Source of the DNA: an uncultured Muribaculaceae bacterium
GTDB taxonomy: Bacteria > Bacteroidota > Bacteroidia > Bacteroidales > Muribaculaceae
DNA length: 64,000 nucleotides
Assembly (NCBI GenBank): GCA_910586895.1
Contig: CAJUIW010000004.1
Location: 62,001-126,000 of the forward strand
Direction of reading: 5' to 3'
The first letter of the stretch is position 1. Every line of letters begins with the position of its first letter. The position numbers and the translations under genes were made by a program. This document shows, in pieces, positions 43,566 to 53,419 of this stretch. A model generated the notes under the pieces. It made no database searches. It had not been told where the DNA came from and was given only the letters and a program-made list of their open reading frames with translations.

Positions 43566-44409
43566 CTAATCCAAAACTTATATTAAACAAATTGAACTTG
43601 AAGTTGGCTCCACTGCTCACGCGCGAGCCTTCATCAACATTATTGGTTGTCTGGTCCTCCTTTGTGAAATGCAGGCCGAACACACCGAACGACACATTGA
43701 AGCTAAGATAGTCCATGACGAACACACACAGGCCGGGGCTGAAATTAAGAGCCGCCTGAGTGAGATTGGTACGTGTGTCGCTCAGTTCTCCCCCATAGTA
43801 ACGCTTGAAGCGCGAGGAACCACTGCCGAAAGTGAGCGCCACTTCATTGAACAGCGCGAAACGCTTGGCCCGACCCAGTCCTACGTAATTGCGGTAGAAC
43901 ATACCTACGGAATACTTCTGGGAGTAGTAGCTCACATCACGTATAGAGAAACTCAGGTCATCGCCCATATCGAGCGACAGGCTACCGAGGTCAGCCTCAC
44001 CGCGGGTATAGTCAAACTTCAGACCTATGCACTGATTGTTGCGGAAAAAGTAGCCCATCACCGGACGGATGGCATACTGCTTGCCTTTGAAGTCAAAGTC
44101 GCGGAGCACTGACAGAATCTGCACATCATCAGCGTTAAACTCGCCGTAGGATGCCGATATGCCGAACATCCACTGACCTTTAGGAATAAACAGATAGTTA
44201 TAAAGCCCGCGGTCATAACGCCCGAAGTTATATTCAGGGATTATGATGCTTACAGTGTCATTGCCCACTATCACCTTCTCATCGATGTCATCAGCCGAGG
44301 AAGTCAATGAAAGCACACGTGCCGAATCGACAGATTCCGATGCATAGACCGCACTGCCTACAGCTGCGGCCAACAGAAATAATATTATTCTTCTCATCAT
44401 TGTTATCAA
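43552..44409 (-). CDS. Outer-membrane beta-barrel protein, first paralogue
   Basis: This 285-residue secreted protein has a signal peptide (about residues 1-23) and then alternating amphipathic strands typical of an outer-membrane barrel, ending in ISFGLGVHI. It is clearly paralogous to the gene just upstream. Both have the entry motif IPKGQW or VPKGQW followed by (M/I)xG(I/V)S, and the block FRNYVGLGRAKRFALFNEV versus FRNYISFGDNKRFGMFNEV. No named family is recognised. Genomic context with two PCMD lipoproteins suggests a surface glycan-related complex (inference). It overlaps the next upstream paralogue by four bases. Confidence 0.75.
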   Translation of the reverse strand: MITMMRRIILFLLAAAVGSAVYASESVDSARVLSLTSSADDIDEKVIVGNDTVSIIIPEYNFGRYDRGLYNYLFIPKGQWMFGISASYGEFNADDVQILSVLRDFDFKGKQYAIRPVMGYFFRNNQCIGLKFDYTRGEADLGSLSLDMGDDLSFSIRDVSYYSQKYSVGMFYRNYVGLGRAKRFALFNEVALTFGSGSSRFKRYYGGELSDTRTNLTQAALNFSPGLCVFVMDYLSFNVSFGVFGLHFTKEDQTTNNVDEGSRVSSGANFKFNLFNISFGLGVHI

Positions 44410-45158
44410 AGATAGAATGCCACCCCGAATGACACGGAGAACAGGTTGATTTTAAAATTTGCATGCCTTGAATTGCGCTTGCTGACATATACCTGGTCAG
44501 TAGTAGCCTTTGTATGCGTATATCCGAATCCGAGCACACCAATGTTCACTTCAAGTGCGGAATAATTGTTCAGAAACATTATCAATCCGGGAGTCAAGCC
44601 AACGTTCAAGGAGAAATTACGCTCGTAGGTGCCGGTGAGGTCATCGCCCGTACCGTCAGAAATCTTCGACTGTCCGCCGCCTAAATCAAGCTGCACTTCA
44701 TTGAACATGCCGAAACGCTTGTTATCGCCAAATGATATATAGTTTCGGAACACACCTGTAGCGGAGAAACTGTTGCTCACCTGATACAGATTGTCAGTAT
44801 CATAGCTTGTTTCACTGTCAATCTTCACGGACCCCTCCTCAAGCTTGGTGCGCATACGCTGATATCCGAATTTACCACCGGCAGCCAGATTGTTCTTAAA
44901 GGCGAAGAGCAGCATCGGACTTACTTTGAACGAATAAGTGTCGCCGGAAAGATTCTCCACAATCAGGAACTGATAATTGTCCTGATTGCTGTGTGAATAA
45001 TTGACACTGACTCCTGTTATCCACTGGCCCTTTGGCACAAAGGTTATCTGCTCAAGCCCTCTCTTGAAATGCTCCTGCGCATTCACCGAGAGGCCCGAAC
45101 AGCAAATGGCGAGTGCCATTATCAGGATACGAACGGCTGATTTGTTGAATTTTTGCAT
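44406..45158 (-). CDS. Outer-membrane beta-barrel protein, second paralogue
   Basis: This is a 250-residue paralogue of the downstream gene, with a signal peptide ending near VNAQ27. A series of short amphipathic strands follows and it ends in FSVSFGVAFYL. It shares the VPKGQW entry motif, the FRNY...FNEV block and the overall strand layout with the 285-residue neighbour, but lacks the acidic N-terminal insert. The two probably arose by tandem duplication. Four-base overlap (ATGA) implies coupled translation and equal dosage, consistent with a heteromeric or paired barrel (inference). It starts 25 bases after the DUF4493/PCMD gene. Confidence 0.75.
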   Translation of the reverse strand: MQKFNKSAVRILIMALAICCSGLSVNAQEHFKRGLEQITFVPKGQWITGVSVNYSHSNQDNYQFLIVENLSGDTYSFKVSPMLLFAFKNNLAAGGKFGYQRMRTKLEEGSVKIDSETSYDTDNLYQVSNSFSATGVFRNYISFGDNKRFGMFNEVQLDLGGGQSKISDGTGDDLTGTYERNFSLNVGLTPGLIMFLNNYSALEVNIGVLGFGYTHTKATTDQVYVSKRNSRHANFKINLFSVSFGVAFYL

Positions 45159-45183
45159 CGTTATAGTCGTTACTTATTGTTTA

Positions 45184-47736
45184 TCAATATGAAAGTGAAA
45201 GTTCGTCCACCCACAGGGCGCTCCCGAGTGATGTGGCGCTCTTTAGATCAGGTACGGTCACCACCATGGAATCCTCATAACGGATATCCCCTACCCGCGA
45301 GGTGCTTGCCATAGTTATCTTGAGTTTGGTAGCTTTTACGTCAGGACGCATATACTCCACCGGCACACTGAAAGCGGTATAGCCGGTGACGGGTATCAGC
45401 TCCATCTCTCCGCGTCCTATGGTAATCTCCTGCCCGTTTTCCACCCCTACTACCTCAACCAGTGCATAGCCGCGGTCATACGGCATGAGAGTACATGGTA
45501 TATATCGGTAGAAGCCGTTGAGCGCTGACGGACGTGAGCTGAATGAAATACCCTCGCGATATGTTTCAACTCCGGTAGAAGAATCGAAAGAATAGTCGCC
45601 AAGGAACAGCTTCCCGGCAGCCTTGTGGGCTATTTCCGGCATCACCTTACTGTAGGTAGTGTATGGCTGCGATTCCTGAAGGTAGGGCTTTATCTCCGGG
45701 CCGTCAACATCCCAGGCCGTGCTCTGGATCTTCACCGCATAACCTGAATATGAATCGGCATCCGTATAGACTGACGGCTGCATATACCAGGTGTTATGAT
45801 TTTTGGCCGACATACAGAATGTCTTGTCATTAGTTGTAGCCCACCCCTTAGGTGTCGACAACCGGTAGCTCACACGGTTCTGTCCGTTATATATAGGCAC
45901 AACGCTCTGCGAATAGCGTCCGCCGCTATTGAGATTGCCGTACTTAATGGTTTCCTTCACATCATCGAATGTACCGTTTTCAAGATTCAGACACTTCTCT
46001 GTAGCCGCAATAACCGGAGCACAGAAATCGCCGGAAGCCGGAAATTCAAAAATCGAGCCTTTGAATTCATACCGTGTATCGGGCTGAAGTCCTGTCACTA
46101 CAATGGTTCCGGCATCTTCATCACGGTCTATCACCGGCACACGCTCGCCATTGGCATAGACATGCAGGCGTGAGGTGACAAGACGGCGTGTGGCATCGTC
46201 CGGAACAACGATAGTAACGTTTGCTTTCAGAGCAAAGGCATTGACCATGATGGAATAGTCCGGGGACAGCGGACGCTTTATAACGCGTGCTATCTCCGAG
46301 CCGCAGTAGTCCAACCGTAGCGTAAACGGATCCGTTGATGCCGGCAGCGCATATACCACGGAATATTCTCCCTGATTTCCGGCAGGAGCTATTGAGAGTA
46401 TCTGAGCCTGATGCCATCCGTCCTCAGGCACCGACGAAGTATATACACTGATATTACCGTCCGGAGCTACTGACGAAGATATAAGCAGCACACCACTGTC
46501 CTCACCTACTATGACATCGGCCGCTTCGATAAGCGCCACATCGGCCGGAGCGACATCAAGTGACAGTGTCACCGCATCGGAAATCTTATGATTAGTACCG
46601 GTAGCAACAAGTGTGAATTGCGAATTCTGGACGTCGCTACCTGTAAGGCGCAGATTCTTTGCCACCCCGGAAAAATCGATCTCTACGTCGCCGCTATCTT
46701 TCTGATTAATCAGAAGACCATACTGTTCCAACAGTATCTTATCCTCCAAGTCCAGATGCAATACGTCAACCTCCTCCGGCCAACCCTGCTGCAAGAGATA
46801 GTCTGATGATGTGGTGAGCATGATCTTCGACATAGGTGCACCGGCAGCATTGACGGCGAGCTTATTGTCGCTACCTACGCCCTCGGTTATCCTTACCGGA
46901 CTTCCAGATATGAAACCGTATGTAGTAAGCGTGGGGGCTTTCTGCGCTATGAATTCAGGGGTGAGAGCTATGGTTATATCGTCAGTTACAATACTTTCAT
47001 CAAATGACATCACTATCACCGGCACATTATCCGCCTCACGCAAAGAAGCATCGACTGTCACATGATAGAGATGCGCCGATCTGGCATTGGCCACAGTGGC
47101 TGCTTCAAAAGCCACACTCTCACCTGAACCCACAGTAACCGACATATCAAATGTGAGATTACCTGCACGGAGATATACCGGGCGCACCTCCTCGGCCGGA
47201 TATGATATATATCCGCCTCCGGAGCTATGGATTATAGCGCTATATTCAGAAAAGATATTTCTGAACATGTCCGTGTACTCTACAAGAAACATTGTGGAAG
47301 CCAACTTACACTCCAACTCGGGTGCAACCACCTCCGAGGGTACGACGTTGACTTTACTGCTTGCATAGAAATAGGGAGACTCGAACCCTTCTTTGTCCTT
47401 ATTGCCGGAGAAAGCTTCCAACATATACACACCCGGCTCATACGGCATATTGACATCATAACTGCTGAATCTGTCCCATGTATGGCCATATTCTCCGGAT
47501 TCGGATGATACCCGGAATGACACATCAGCTGGTTCAGGCACCGGACTTACAAGCACTTTACTTACCTGCCCCGTGTTCAGAGTCACCGATGCATCCACCG
47601 TAATCTGCGGCTGTACAAGACCTATACCCCCGCGTATTCTGGTGGCCTCCTCGCTACATCCGCACAATGACGGCATCAGAACCATACCTGAAAACACACT
47701 GACGGCTGATATTTTTGCAAGATTTCTGATATCCAT
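45184..47736 (-). CDS. DUF4493 and PCMD-like outer-membrane lipoprotein
   Basis: This large surface lipoprotein starts at the Met at 47736 and has 850 residues. Lipobox Cys26 lies in LCGC. An N-terminal DUF4493 domain occupies about residues 40-230 and shows the YDVNMPYEPGVYMLEAF segment. Beta-sandwich modules fill the middle, and a PCMD-like C-terminal domain of about 260 residues ends WVDELSLSY. An in-frame ATG eight codons earlier lacks signal-peptide character. DUF4493-PCMD proteins of Bacteroidota are predicted glycan-binding surface proteins. It opens the four-gene locus together with two barrels and a second PCMD lipoprotein. Confidence 0.83.
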   Translation of the reverse strand: MDIRNLAKISAVSVFSGMVLMPSLCGCSEEATRIRGGIGLVQPQITVDASVTLNTGQVSKVLVSPVPEPADVSFRVSSESGEYGHTWDRFSSYDVNMPYEPGVYMLEAFSGNKDKEGFESPYFYASSKVNVVPSEVVAPELECKLASTMFLVEYTDMFRNIFSEYSAIIHSSGGGYISYPAEEVRPVYLRAGNLTFDMSVTVGSGESVAFEAATVANARSAHLYHVTVDASLREADNVPVIVMSFDESIVTDDITIALTPEFIAQKAPTLTTYGFISGSPVRITEGVGSDNKLAVNAAGAPMSKIMLTTSSDYLLQQGWPEEVDVLHLDLEDKILLEQYGLLINQKDSGDVEIDFSGVAKNLRLTGSDVQNSQFTLVATGTNHKISDAVTLSLDVAPADVALIEAADVIVGEDSGVLLISSSVAPDGNISVYTSSVPEDGWHQAQILSIAPAGNQGEYSVVYALPASTDPFTLRLDYCGSEIARVIKRPLSPDYSIMVNAFALKANVTIVVPDDATRRLVTSRLHVYANGERVPVIDRDEDAGTIVVTGLQPDTRYEFKGSIFEFPASGDFCAPVIAATEKCLNLENGTFDDVKETIKYGNLNSGGRYSQSVVPIYNGQNRVSYRLSTPKGWATTNDKTFCMSAKNHNTWYMQPSVYTDADSYSGYAVKIQSTAWDVDGPEIKPYLQESQPYTTYSKVMPEIAHKAAGKLFLGDYSFDSSTGVETYREGISFSSRPSALNGFYRYIPCTLMPYDRGYALVEVVGVENGQEITIGRGEMELIPVTGYTAFSVPVEYMRPDVKATKLKITMASTSRVGDIRYEDSMVVTVPDLKSATSLGSALWVDELSLSY

Positions 47737-47882
47737 ATATTCCTTATGCCCTAAGGTCACAATAGTTGGAACAAAATTTGTGTAAAGTTAAAGCAAATTT
47801 GTTTAACAAAAGCCCCGAAATAGCTTAAAATTAGTTAAGGACATGGCGCTTCATCTTTCTTAATTGTAACTTCGCGCCCATT

Positions 47883-48542
47883 ATGACAAAGATACTGAAA
47901 ACATCCATTGCAGCAGTACTGATACTCAGCACTGCATCGGCCGGAGCATTCAATTTGAAAGACTTACTGAAAGCCGCCGGCGGAACCGACACCACTTCCA
48001 CCTCAAAATCATCGACAATAGGCAGCCTGCTCGGCAACCTTCTGTCATCCGACAAGATCACCATCAGCTCCATGACAGGCACATGGAATTACAGCTCACC
48101 GGCTGTAACATTCCGCAGCGACAATCTGCTCATGAAGGCCGGCGGTGCCGCAGCCTCAACCACGATAGTGAACAAGATTGAGCCATACTACCGCACATTA
48201 GGCCTCAATACAATAACAATGACTATCAACGAGGACGGTTCGTTCAACATGAACGTAAGAAAGATAAAGCTCAACGGCACAATATCTGAAGCGCCCGAGA
48301 AAACTGACGGACCGAACTTCGTGATGACATTCACCGCACTCGGCAGCCGACAGATAGGACAGATTGACACATGGGTGACAAAAAATGTCAATGGTGAACT
48401 GACAGTGACCTTCGATATATCCAAGTTAGTGGAACTGCTTGAAAAAGTCAGCGCCATCACCGGCAATCAGACAGCTCAGGGCATCACCTCGCTTCTATCA
48501 AAATACGACGGCGTTTGTGCCGGATTCAACCTTAAAAAATAG
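47883..48542 (+). CDS. DUF4923 family secreted protein
   Basis: This 219-residue protein has a signal peptide to about residue 23, then a low-complexity linker rich in Ser/Thr and the DUF4923 domain from about 60. Lipocalin-like short strands (MTGTWNYSSPAVTF and IVNKIEPYY) are visible. DUF4923 has no assigned function; the family is frequent in Bacteroidales. It is divergent from the four-gene locus and ends in a hairpin. A near-match -7 element (TAACTTCG, 47867-47874) lies just before the ATG. Confidence 0.8.
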   Translation: MTKILKTSIAAVLILSTASAGAFNLKDLLKAAGGTDTTSTSKSSTIGSLLGNLLSSDKITISSMTGTWNYSSPAVTFRSDNLLMKAGGAAASTTIVNKIEPYYRTLGLNTITMTINEDGSFNMNVRKIKLNGTISEAPEKTDGPNFVMTFTALGSRQIGQIDTWVTKNVNGELTVTFDISKLVELLEKVSAITGNQTAQGITSLLSKYDGVCAGFNLKK

Positions 48543-48564
48543 ACAGACACGCATACAAAATCAC

Positions 48565-48601
48565 AGCGCCCGCATCGGTACATCTGACCGGTGCGGGCGC
48601 T
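48565..48601. terminator. Hairpin terminator between convergent genes
   Basis: AGCGCCCGCATCGGT (48565-48579) pairs with ACCGGTGCGGGCGCT (48587-48601) with one mismatch. It lies between the DUF4923 gene and the convergent lipoprotein gene. The flanking T tract is weak. Confidence 0.8.
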
Positions 48602-48626
48602 GCCTTATATCAGTAAGTTCAGGCTA

Positions 48627-49130
48627 TTACTTGAATGTATAGTCGGCCTGCATTGATTCCGAAGGCTCGGAAGTAGCAGGTATATCATCAGCCGAAGCCA
48701 CCACATTGACAGTGATACCGGCCGCTGCTGAAGCCAACTCCGATCCCTCCTGGGCGATATTCATAAGCAATGTCAAGGAGTGGTCGCCTACTTCCGCTTC
48801 CGCTGTGGGGACAGTCACACGATAAGGGGGCACGGGGTTGAGGTTAACCAGAGTGCCGTTGGGCAGACGGAATGAATAGGGTACTCCATCCCACCAGTAA
48901 GATACGCCACCTACTATCGCGGCATTCTTACCCTCGCGGTTTGACTTGACATATATGGAGTCGACAACCAATGTATCGCCTTTCACCACATACACCTGAC
49001 GGTCAACAACCTTGGCATTCTTGTAATCAACATGAATCGAAACATCGGGCAGATTACTGTCATCATCCGAACATGCGGCCGCAATGACCATGAGCGGCAA
49101 CGCTAAAAGCAAATAAACAAGCTTTTTCAT
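48627..49130 (-). CDS. Small hypothetical lipoprotein
   Basis: This 167-residue lipoprotein has a signal peptide and lipobox Cys20 (AAAC). The mature part looks like a single beta-sandwich with acidic N-terminus (SDDDSNLPDV) and many Val/Tyr-alternating strands. I recognise no family. It lies 23 bases downstream of clpB on the same strand and may be read through from it. Its own context gives no functional clue. Confidence 0.75.
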   Translation of the reverse strand: MKKLVYLLLALPLMVIAAACSDDDSNLPDVSIHVDYKNAKVVDRQVYVVKGDTLVVDSIYVKSNREGKNAAIVGGVSYWWDGVPYSFRLPNGTLVNLNPVPPYRVTVPTAEAEVGDHSLTLLMNIAQEGSELASAAAGITVNVVASADDIPATSEPSESMQADYTFK

Positions 49131-49153
49131 AATAGTAATTAAGAGTGTAAATA

Positions 49154-51742
49154 TTAGTTGTTAAAAATAAGTTCATCATCTTTCACATCAATCACGATAG
49201 GCACATCTTTGTCAACCTTCTGCGCCAGAATATCCTTCGACAGACGGTTAAGCACCAGACGATGGATCACGCGCTTCACAGGACGTGCGCCGAATTCCGG
49301 ATCGTAACCCTCCTCGGCAAGATAATGCAACGCCGCGGGTGTCACCTTCAGTGTCACGCCATTACGCTCGAGCATCTTCTGCACGCTCTTGATCTGCAGG
49401 CCTACAATCTCTTCGATTTCCACCTGATTGAGCGGGGTGAACATAATGGTTTCATCAATTCGGTTGAGGAACTCGGGACGTATAGTCTGTTTGAGCATCT
49501 CTATAACCTGCTCCTTGGTCTTCTCGATTGTCTCGTCACGGTTTTCGTCGGTCATGGCAGCGAAATTGTCACGGATTACATTCGAGCCCATATTGGAGGT
49601 CATGATGATTATGGTATTCTTGAAGTTGACCAGACGGCCCTTATTGTCAGTCAGACGTCCGTCATCAAGAACCTGAAGCAGAATGTTGAACACATCCGGA
49701 TGCGCTTTCTCTATCTCATCGAAGAGAACCACGCTATACGGCTTGCGGCGCACAGCCTCGGTAAGCTGACCACCTTCATCGTATCCGACATATCCGGGAG
49801 GCGCTCCTACGAGGCGCGACACAGTGTGCTTCTCCTGATATTCGCTCATATCGATACGGGTCATCATATTTTCATCGTCGAACAGATACTCAGCCAACGC
49901 CTTGGCAAGCTCCGTCTTACCTACACCTGTGGTACCGAGGAATATGAACGAACCGATAGGACGGCGCGGGTCGTTCAGGCCGGCACGGCTACGGCGCACA
50001 GCATCGGCTATGGCTCGGATAGCCTCCTCCTGGCCTACCACACGGTTGTGCAGCTCTTCTTCAAGATGCAGGAGCTTCTCTTTTTCGCTCTGCACCATCT
50101 TGTTGACAGGGATTCCGGTCCAGCGCGAAACCACATCGGCTATATCTTCCGAATCGACCTCCTCCTTGATCAGGGCCTTCTCACCCTGCATCATCTTGAG
50201 CTGCTCCTGAATCTCGGCATTCTCACGCTCCTTTTCCTGAACGCGCGAGTAGCGGATTTCGGCCACCTTGGCATAGTCGCCCTCACGTTCAGCTCGCTCG
50301 GCATCGAAATTAAGCTGTTCGATATCAATCTTGTTCTGCTGTATGCGGTTAATCAGATCCTTCTCTGCACGCCACTTTGCAGTATATTCCTTTTCATCCT
50401 CACGCATCTGTGCGAGGTCCTTTTCAATCTCCTTGACCTTTTCAGTATCACCCTCGCGCTTGATGGCTTCACGTTCGATCTCTTTCTGCGCTATACGGCG
50501 TGTGATCTCGTCAAGAGCCTGCGGCACAGAGTCAATTTCCAAACGGAGTTTCGAGGCAGCCTCGTCCACAAGGTCAATAGCCTTGTCAGGTAGGAAACGG
50601 TCAGTGATGTAACGTTCCGAAAGGGTTACGGCAGCAATAATCGCCTCATCGCGGATGCGCACCTTATGGTGGTTTTCATAACGCTCTTTCAAGCCTCGGA
50701 GAATAGCTATGGCGCTCGTCTCGTCAGGTTCATTCACCATCACTTTCTGGAATCGGCGTTCAAGAGCCTTATCCTTCTCGAAATATTTCTGATATTCGTC
50801 AAGAGTTGTCGCACCGATGCTGCGGAGCTCGCCGCGGGCAAGCGCAGGCTTCAGGATATTGGCCGCATCCATAGCGCCCTCCCCCTTACCGGCTCCAACA
50901 AGAGTATGGATTTCATCAATGAAGAGAATTATCTCCCCTTCGCTCTGGGTCACTTCATTGACTATCGCCTTAAGGCGCTCCTCAAACTCGCCCTTATACT
51001 TGGCTCCAGCCACCAGCGCACCCATATCAAGCGAATATATCTGCTTGCTGCGCAGATTCTCAGGAACGTCACCACGCACAATACGCTGTGCAAGGCCCTC
51101 GGCTATAGCGGTCTTACCGGTACCCGGCTCACCGATCAGCATAGGATTGTTCTTGGTACGGCGGCTCAGAATCTGAAGCACCCGTCGGATCTCCTCGTCA
51201 CGTCCTATTACAGGGTCAAGCTTCCCTGAACGGGCTCGCTCATTAAGATTGATGGCATATTTGCTCAGAGCGTTATAAGTTTCCTCTGCACTCTGATCAG
51301 TAGCCTTCTTCCCCTTGCGAAGCTCATCGATAGCCCCCTGAAGTTCCTTTTCACTGAGGCCGGCATCCTTGAGCATTGTGGACGCCGGTGAATTTATCAT
51401 GAAGATAGCCATCAGCATGGCCTCCAGTGTGACATACTCGTCGCCCTGCTTCTTAGCTATGTCGAGAGCTTTCTGCAGGACATCATTTGATGTACGGCTC
51501 AAATACGGCTCGCCACCCGACACCTTGGGCTGGGAAGCAAGCTCACGGTCAATCTGTGCGTCAAGAGTCTGCGCGTTAGCACCAACCTTGGCAAAGATAA
51601 ACTTCACAAGCGACTCCCCCTCTTTCATCACACCTTTCAGCAGGTGTACCGGCTCGATGGCCTGATTGCCATTTGCTTTGGCAATTTCCACCGCCTTCTG
51701 GATAGCCTCTTGCGATTTAATTGTAAAGTTATTGAAATTCAT
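49154..51742 (-). CDS. clpB: ATP-dependent disaggregase ClpB
   Basis: ClpB is a hexameric AAA+ chaperone that pulls proteins out of aggregates together with DnaK. The 862-residue protein has the N-terminal ClpN repeats. AAA1 carries Walker A GEPGTGKTA near residue 205 and LFIDEIHTLVGAGKGEG. The middle coiled coil spans about 400-530 (REAIKREGDTEKVKEIEKDL and following), and AAA2 has GTTGVGKTELAKALAE near 605 and a VLFDEIEKAHPDV Walker B. Both P-loops and Walker B Glu residues are intact. The upstream region is 190 bases and divergent from the next gene; I do not see a clear heat-shock operator. Confidence 0.97.
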   Translation of the reverse strand: MNFNNFTIKSQEAIQKAVEIAKANGNQAIEPVHLLKGVMKEGESLVKFIFAKVGANAQTLDAQIDRELASQPKVSGGEPYLSRTSNDVLQKALDIAKKQGDEYVTLEAMLMAIFMINSPASTMLKDAGLSEKELQGAIDELRKGKKATDQSAEETYNALSKYAINLNERARSGKLDPVIGRDEEIRRVLQILSRRTKNNPMLIGEPGTGKTAIAEGLAQRIVRGDVPENLRSKQIYSLDMGALVAGAKYKGEFEERLKAIVNEVTQSEGEIILFIDEIHTLVGAGKGEGAMDAANILKPALARGELRSIGATTLDEYQKYFEKDKALERRFQKVMVNEPDETSAIAILRGLKERYENHHKVRIRDEAIIAAVTLSERYITDRFLPDKAIDLVDEAASKLRLEIDSVPQALDEITRRIAQKEIEREAIKREGDTEKVKEIEKDLAQMREDEKEYTAKWRAEKDLINRIQQNKIDIEQLNFDAERAEREGDYAKVAEIRYSRVQEKERENAEIQEQLKMMQGEKALIKEEVDSEDIADVVSRWTGIPVNKMVQSEKEKLLHLEEELHNRVVGQEEAIRAIADAVRRSRAGLNDPRRPIGSFIFLGTTGVGKTELAKALAEYLFDDENMMTRIDMSEYQEKHTVSRLVGAPPGYVGYDEGGQLTEAVRRKPYSVVLFDEIEKAHPDVFNILLQVLDDGRLTDNKGRLVNFKNTIIIMTSNMGSNVIRDNFAAMTDENRDETIEKTKEQVIEMLKQTIRPEFLNRIDETIMFTPLNQVEIEEIVGLQIKSVQKMLERNGVTLKVTPAALHYLAEEGYDPEFGARPVKRVIHRLVLNRLSKDILAQKVDKDVPIVIDVKDDELIFNN

Positions 51743-51888
51743 AAGGTATGAAATAAATAGTTTTTTCTAATTTTTATTATAATCTTCTAACAAGTGCGGA
51801 ATAACAATGGTTTGAAACATCATTCTAATTTTCCCACTATGCTCCTCACTTTTTTAAATGGCAAGACTGAATTTTGCCGATAATTGTA

Positions 51889-51896
51889 TATCTTTG
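51889..51896 (+). promoter_or_regulatory. -7 element for the DUF5106-thioredoxin gene
   Basis: TATCTTTG lies 37 bases before the ATG at 51933. The nearest TTTG lies only 12 bases upstream, so the -33 half is not standard. Confidence 0.5.
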
Positions 51897-51932
51897 TATT
51901 TGCAAATTGCGTGCCAACTAACTTAAAAAAAG

Positions 51933-52865
51933 ATGAAACGAATATTAATAATATTTTCACTCCTCGCCTCACTGGCCCTGAGCTCACGGGCGCAGGAGCC
52001 ATTCTTCCAGCTTCCCATTGTGCCTGACTCAATAACCACGCTTGACCGCCGCACAAACTATCTGCTGGAACATTACTGGGACTTTTGCGACCTGAAGAAA
52101 GCGTTTTCCGCACGTCAGAGAATGGCACAGTCATTCAAGGACTTCATTGACCTCACCCCTTACGGCACTGCCGATGTGGTACACAAGTCTGTTGATAAAT
52201 TCATCAAAAGCATTGAGAAGCGCCCGGACGATCTGCTCTTCATAGTTCACGAAGCCGAGGCCAATCTGTATGCCGACACCTCCGAGCTTATCAGCGACGA
52301 GCTGTTCCTTCCCTTTGCCCAGGCTGCCGCAAAGAACAAGAAGATTGACAAGGCCGAGCGCCAACGCTATGAACGCCTGGCCAAGATTCTTGAAAATTGC
52401 CGCACAGGACTTGTAGCCCCTGACTTTGAATACACCACTCGCAACGGAGAGAAACGCCGCTTTGAGCCGGACACCACAACAATGGTGGTCCTGTTCTTCA
52501 ACAATATGGATTGCCCCGACTGCGACCTGACACGCGTGCGCCTTGATGCTGACATCAATGTGACACGCCTTATCGAAGCCGGCAAGCTTAAGGTAGTGGC
52601 CATATCACCCACTCTGCCTGACGGACAGTGGAAAGAGATTGTGGAATCCTACCCCTCGACCTGGGAAGTAGGCGCATCACCGGAAGTGAACGACCTTTAT
52701 GACATACGCTACTATCCCTCGTTCTTCATCCTGAACGGCGACCACAAGCTGTATGCCAAGAATGTGGACATCTACTCCATCCTGGCGACATGCCAGCGTC
52801 TGGCAGCGCGCGACCTGCGTGACAAACATACCGCACCCGTTTCCGACAGTGGTACTGCAGAATAA
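51933..52865 (+). CDS. DUF5106 and thioredoxin-fold secreted protein
   Basis: This 310-residue protein has a signal peptide to about residue 20 (SSRAQ). A DUF5106 helical region occupies about 30-150, and a thioredoxin-like domain from about 160 carries CPDC at 194-197 and a YPSFFILNGD segment with the cis-Pro. It is likely a periplasmic thiol oxidoreductase; substrate unknown. The CPDC motif differs from the classical CGPC and from the WCGPC of the other thioredoxin-fold gene in the window. It is the first gene of a run with a DoxX-like protein and mnmA. Confidence 0.83.
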   Translation: MKRILIIFSLLASLALSSRAQEPFFQLPIVPDSITTLDRRTNYLLEHYWDFCDLKKAFSARQRMAQSFKDFIDLTPYGTADVVHKSVDKFIKSIEKRPDDLLFIVHEAEANLYADTSELISDELFLPFAQAAAKNKKIDKAERQRYERLAKILENCRTGLVAPDFEYTTRNGEKRRFEPDTTTMVVLFFNNMDCPDCDLTRVRLDADINVTRLIEAGKLKVVAISPTLPDGQWKEIVESYPSTWEVGASPEVNDLYDIRYYPSFFILNGDHKLYAKNVDIYSILATCQRLAARDLRDKHTAPVSDSGTAE

Positions 52866-52909
52866 GACAGGGACTAATAACGATAATCAGGCTTTTATAA
52901 AATTCACTT

Positions 52910-53419
52910 ATGTCAAAACTTCACGACGCACTGGCTCAAGCCTTCATACGGTTCACGGGGTACACATATTCCAACATGGCCCGGCTGTTCATGCGCCTAT
53001 TCGTAGGAGTAATGTTCATGCAGTTCGGAATCCGGCATCTGGTCAACTACCAGGTTCTTTGCCACGACTTTCCTACCGTACTTGGTCTGCCGTCATCCAC
53101 ATGCCTGATTCTGATGATCATGATAGAGCTGATATGCTCACTGTTCATCATGACCGGCTTCCTTACCCGAATCTCCACTATTCCACCCATCATCTCGATG
53201 GTGGCAGCCGAATATTATATAGTGCATGACCTGCTGCCGCACACATCCATGTACGGCCTTGACAGCACTGACCCGGGCTATCTGCCCATAATGTTTATTG
53301 GTATCTATCTGTTCATCTTGCTGGCCGGCCCCGGCAAAATATCGCTCGACTACTTCATCACAGTATTCCTGCTCGGCCGACTCGGCAAGAATGATGAGGA
53401 CGAACTTGAAGAGGTATGA
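52910..53419 (+). CDS. DoxX-like membrane protein
   Basis: This 169-residue protein has four predicted membrane helices at about residues 26-50, 65-90, 95-112 and 122-142. It has the DoxX-like LFMRLFVGVMFMQFGIRHL entry and an acidic C-terminal tail (GKNDEDELEEV). DoxX-type proteins are often linked to redox partners; the proximity to a secreted thioredoxin-fold gene 44 bases upstream fits that pattern (inference). It overlaps mnmA by four bases. Confidence 0.78.
   Translation: MSKLHDALAQAFIRFTGYTYSNMARLFMRLFVGVMFMQFGIRHLVNYQVLCHDFPTVLGLPSSTCLILMIMIELICSLFIMTGFLTRISTIPPIISMVAAEYYIVHDLLPHTSMYGLDSTDPGYLPIMFIGIYLFILLAGPGKISLDYFITVFLLGRLGKNDEDELEEV

Noticed and set aside
48603..48642. Short plus-strand frame beyond the DUF4923 terminator
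   Set aside because: It lies after a hairpin and inside the converging lipoprotein gene's 3' region, with no support.
49262..50593. 443-codon open frame antisense to clpB
   Set aside because: It mirrors a highly conserved coding frame on the other strand; the product has no recognisable domain and its length follows from the codon bias of clpB.
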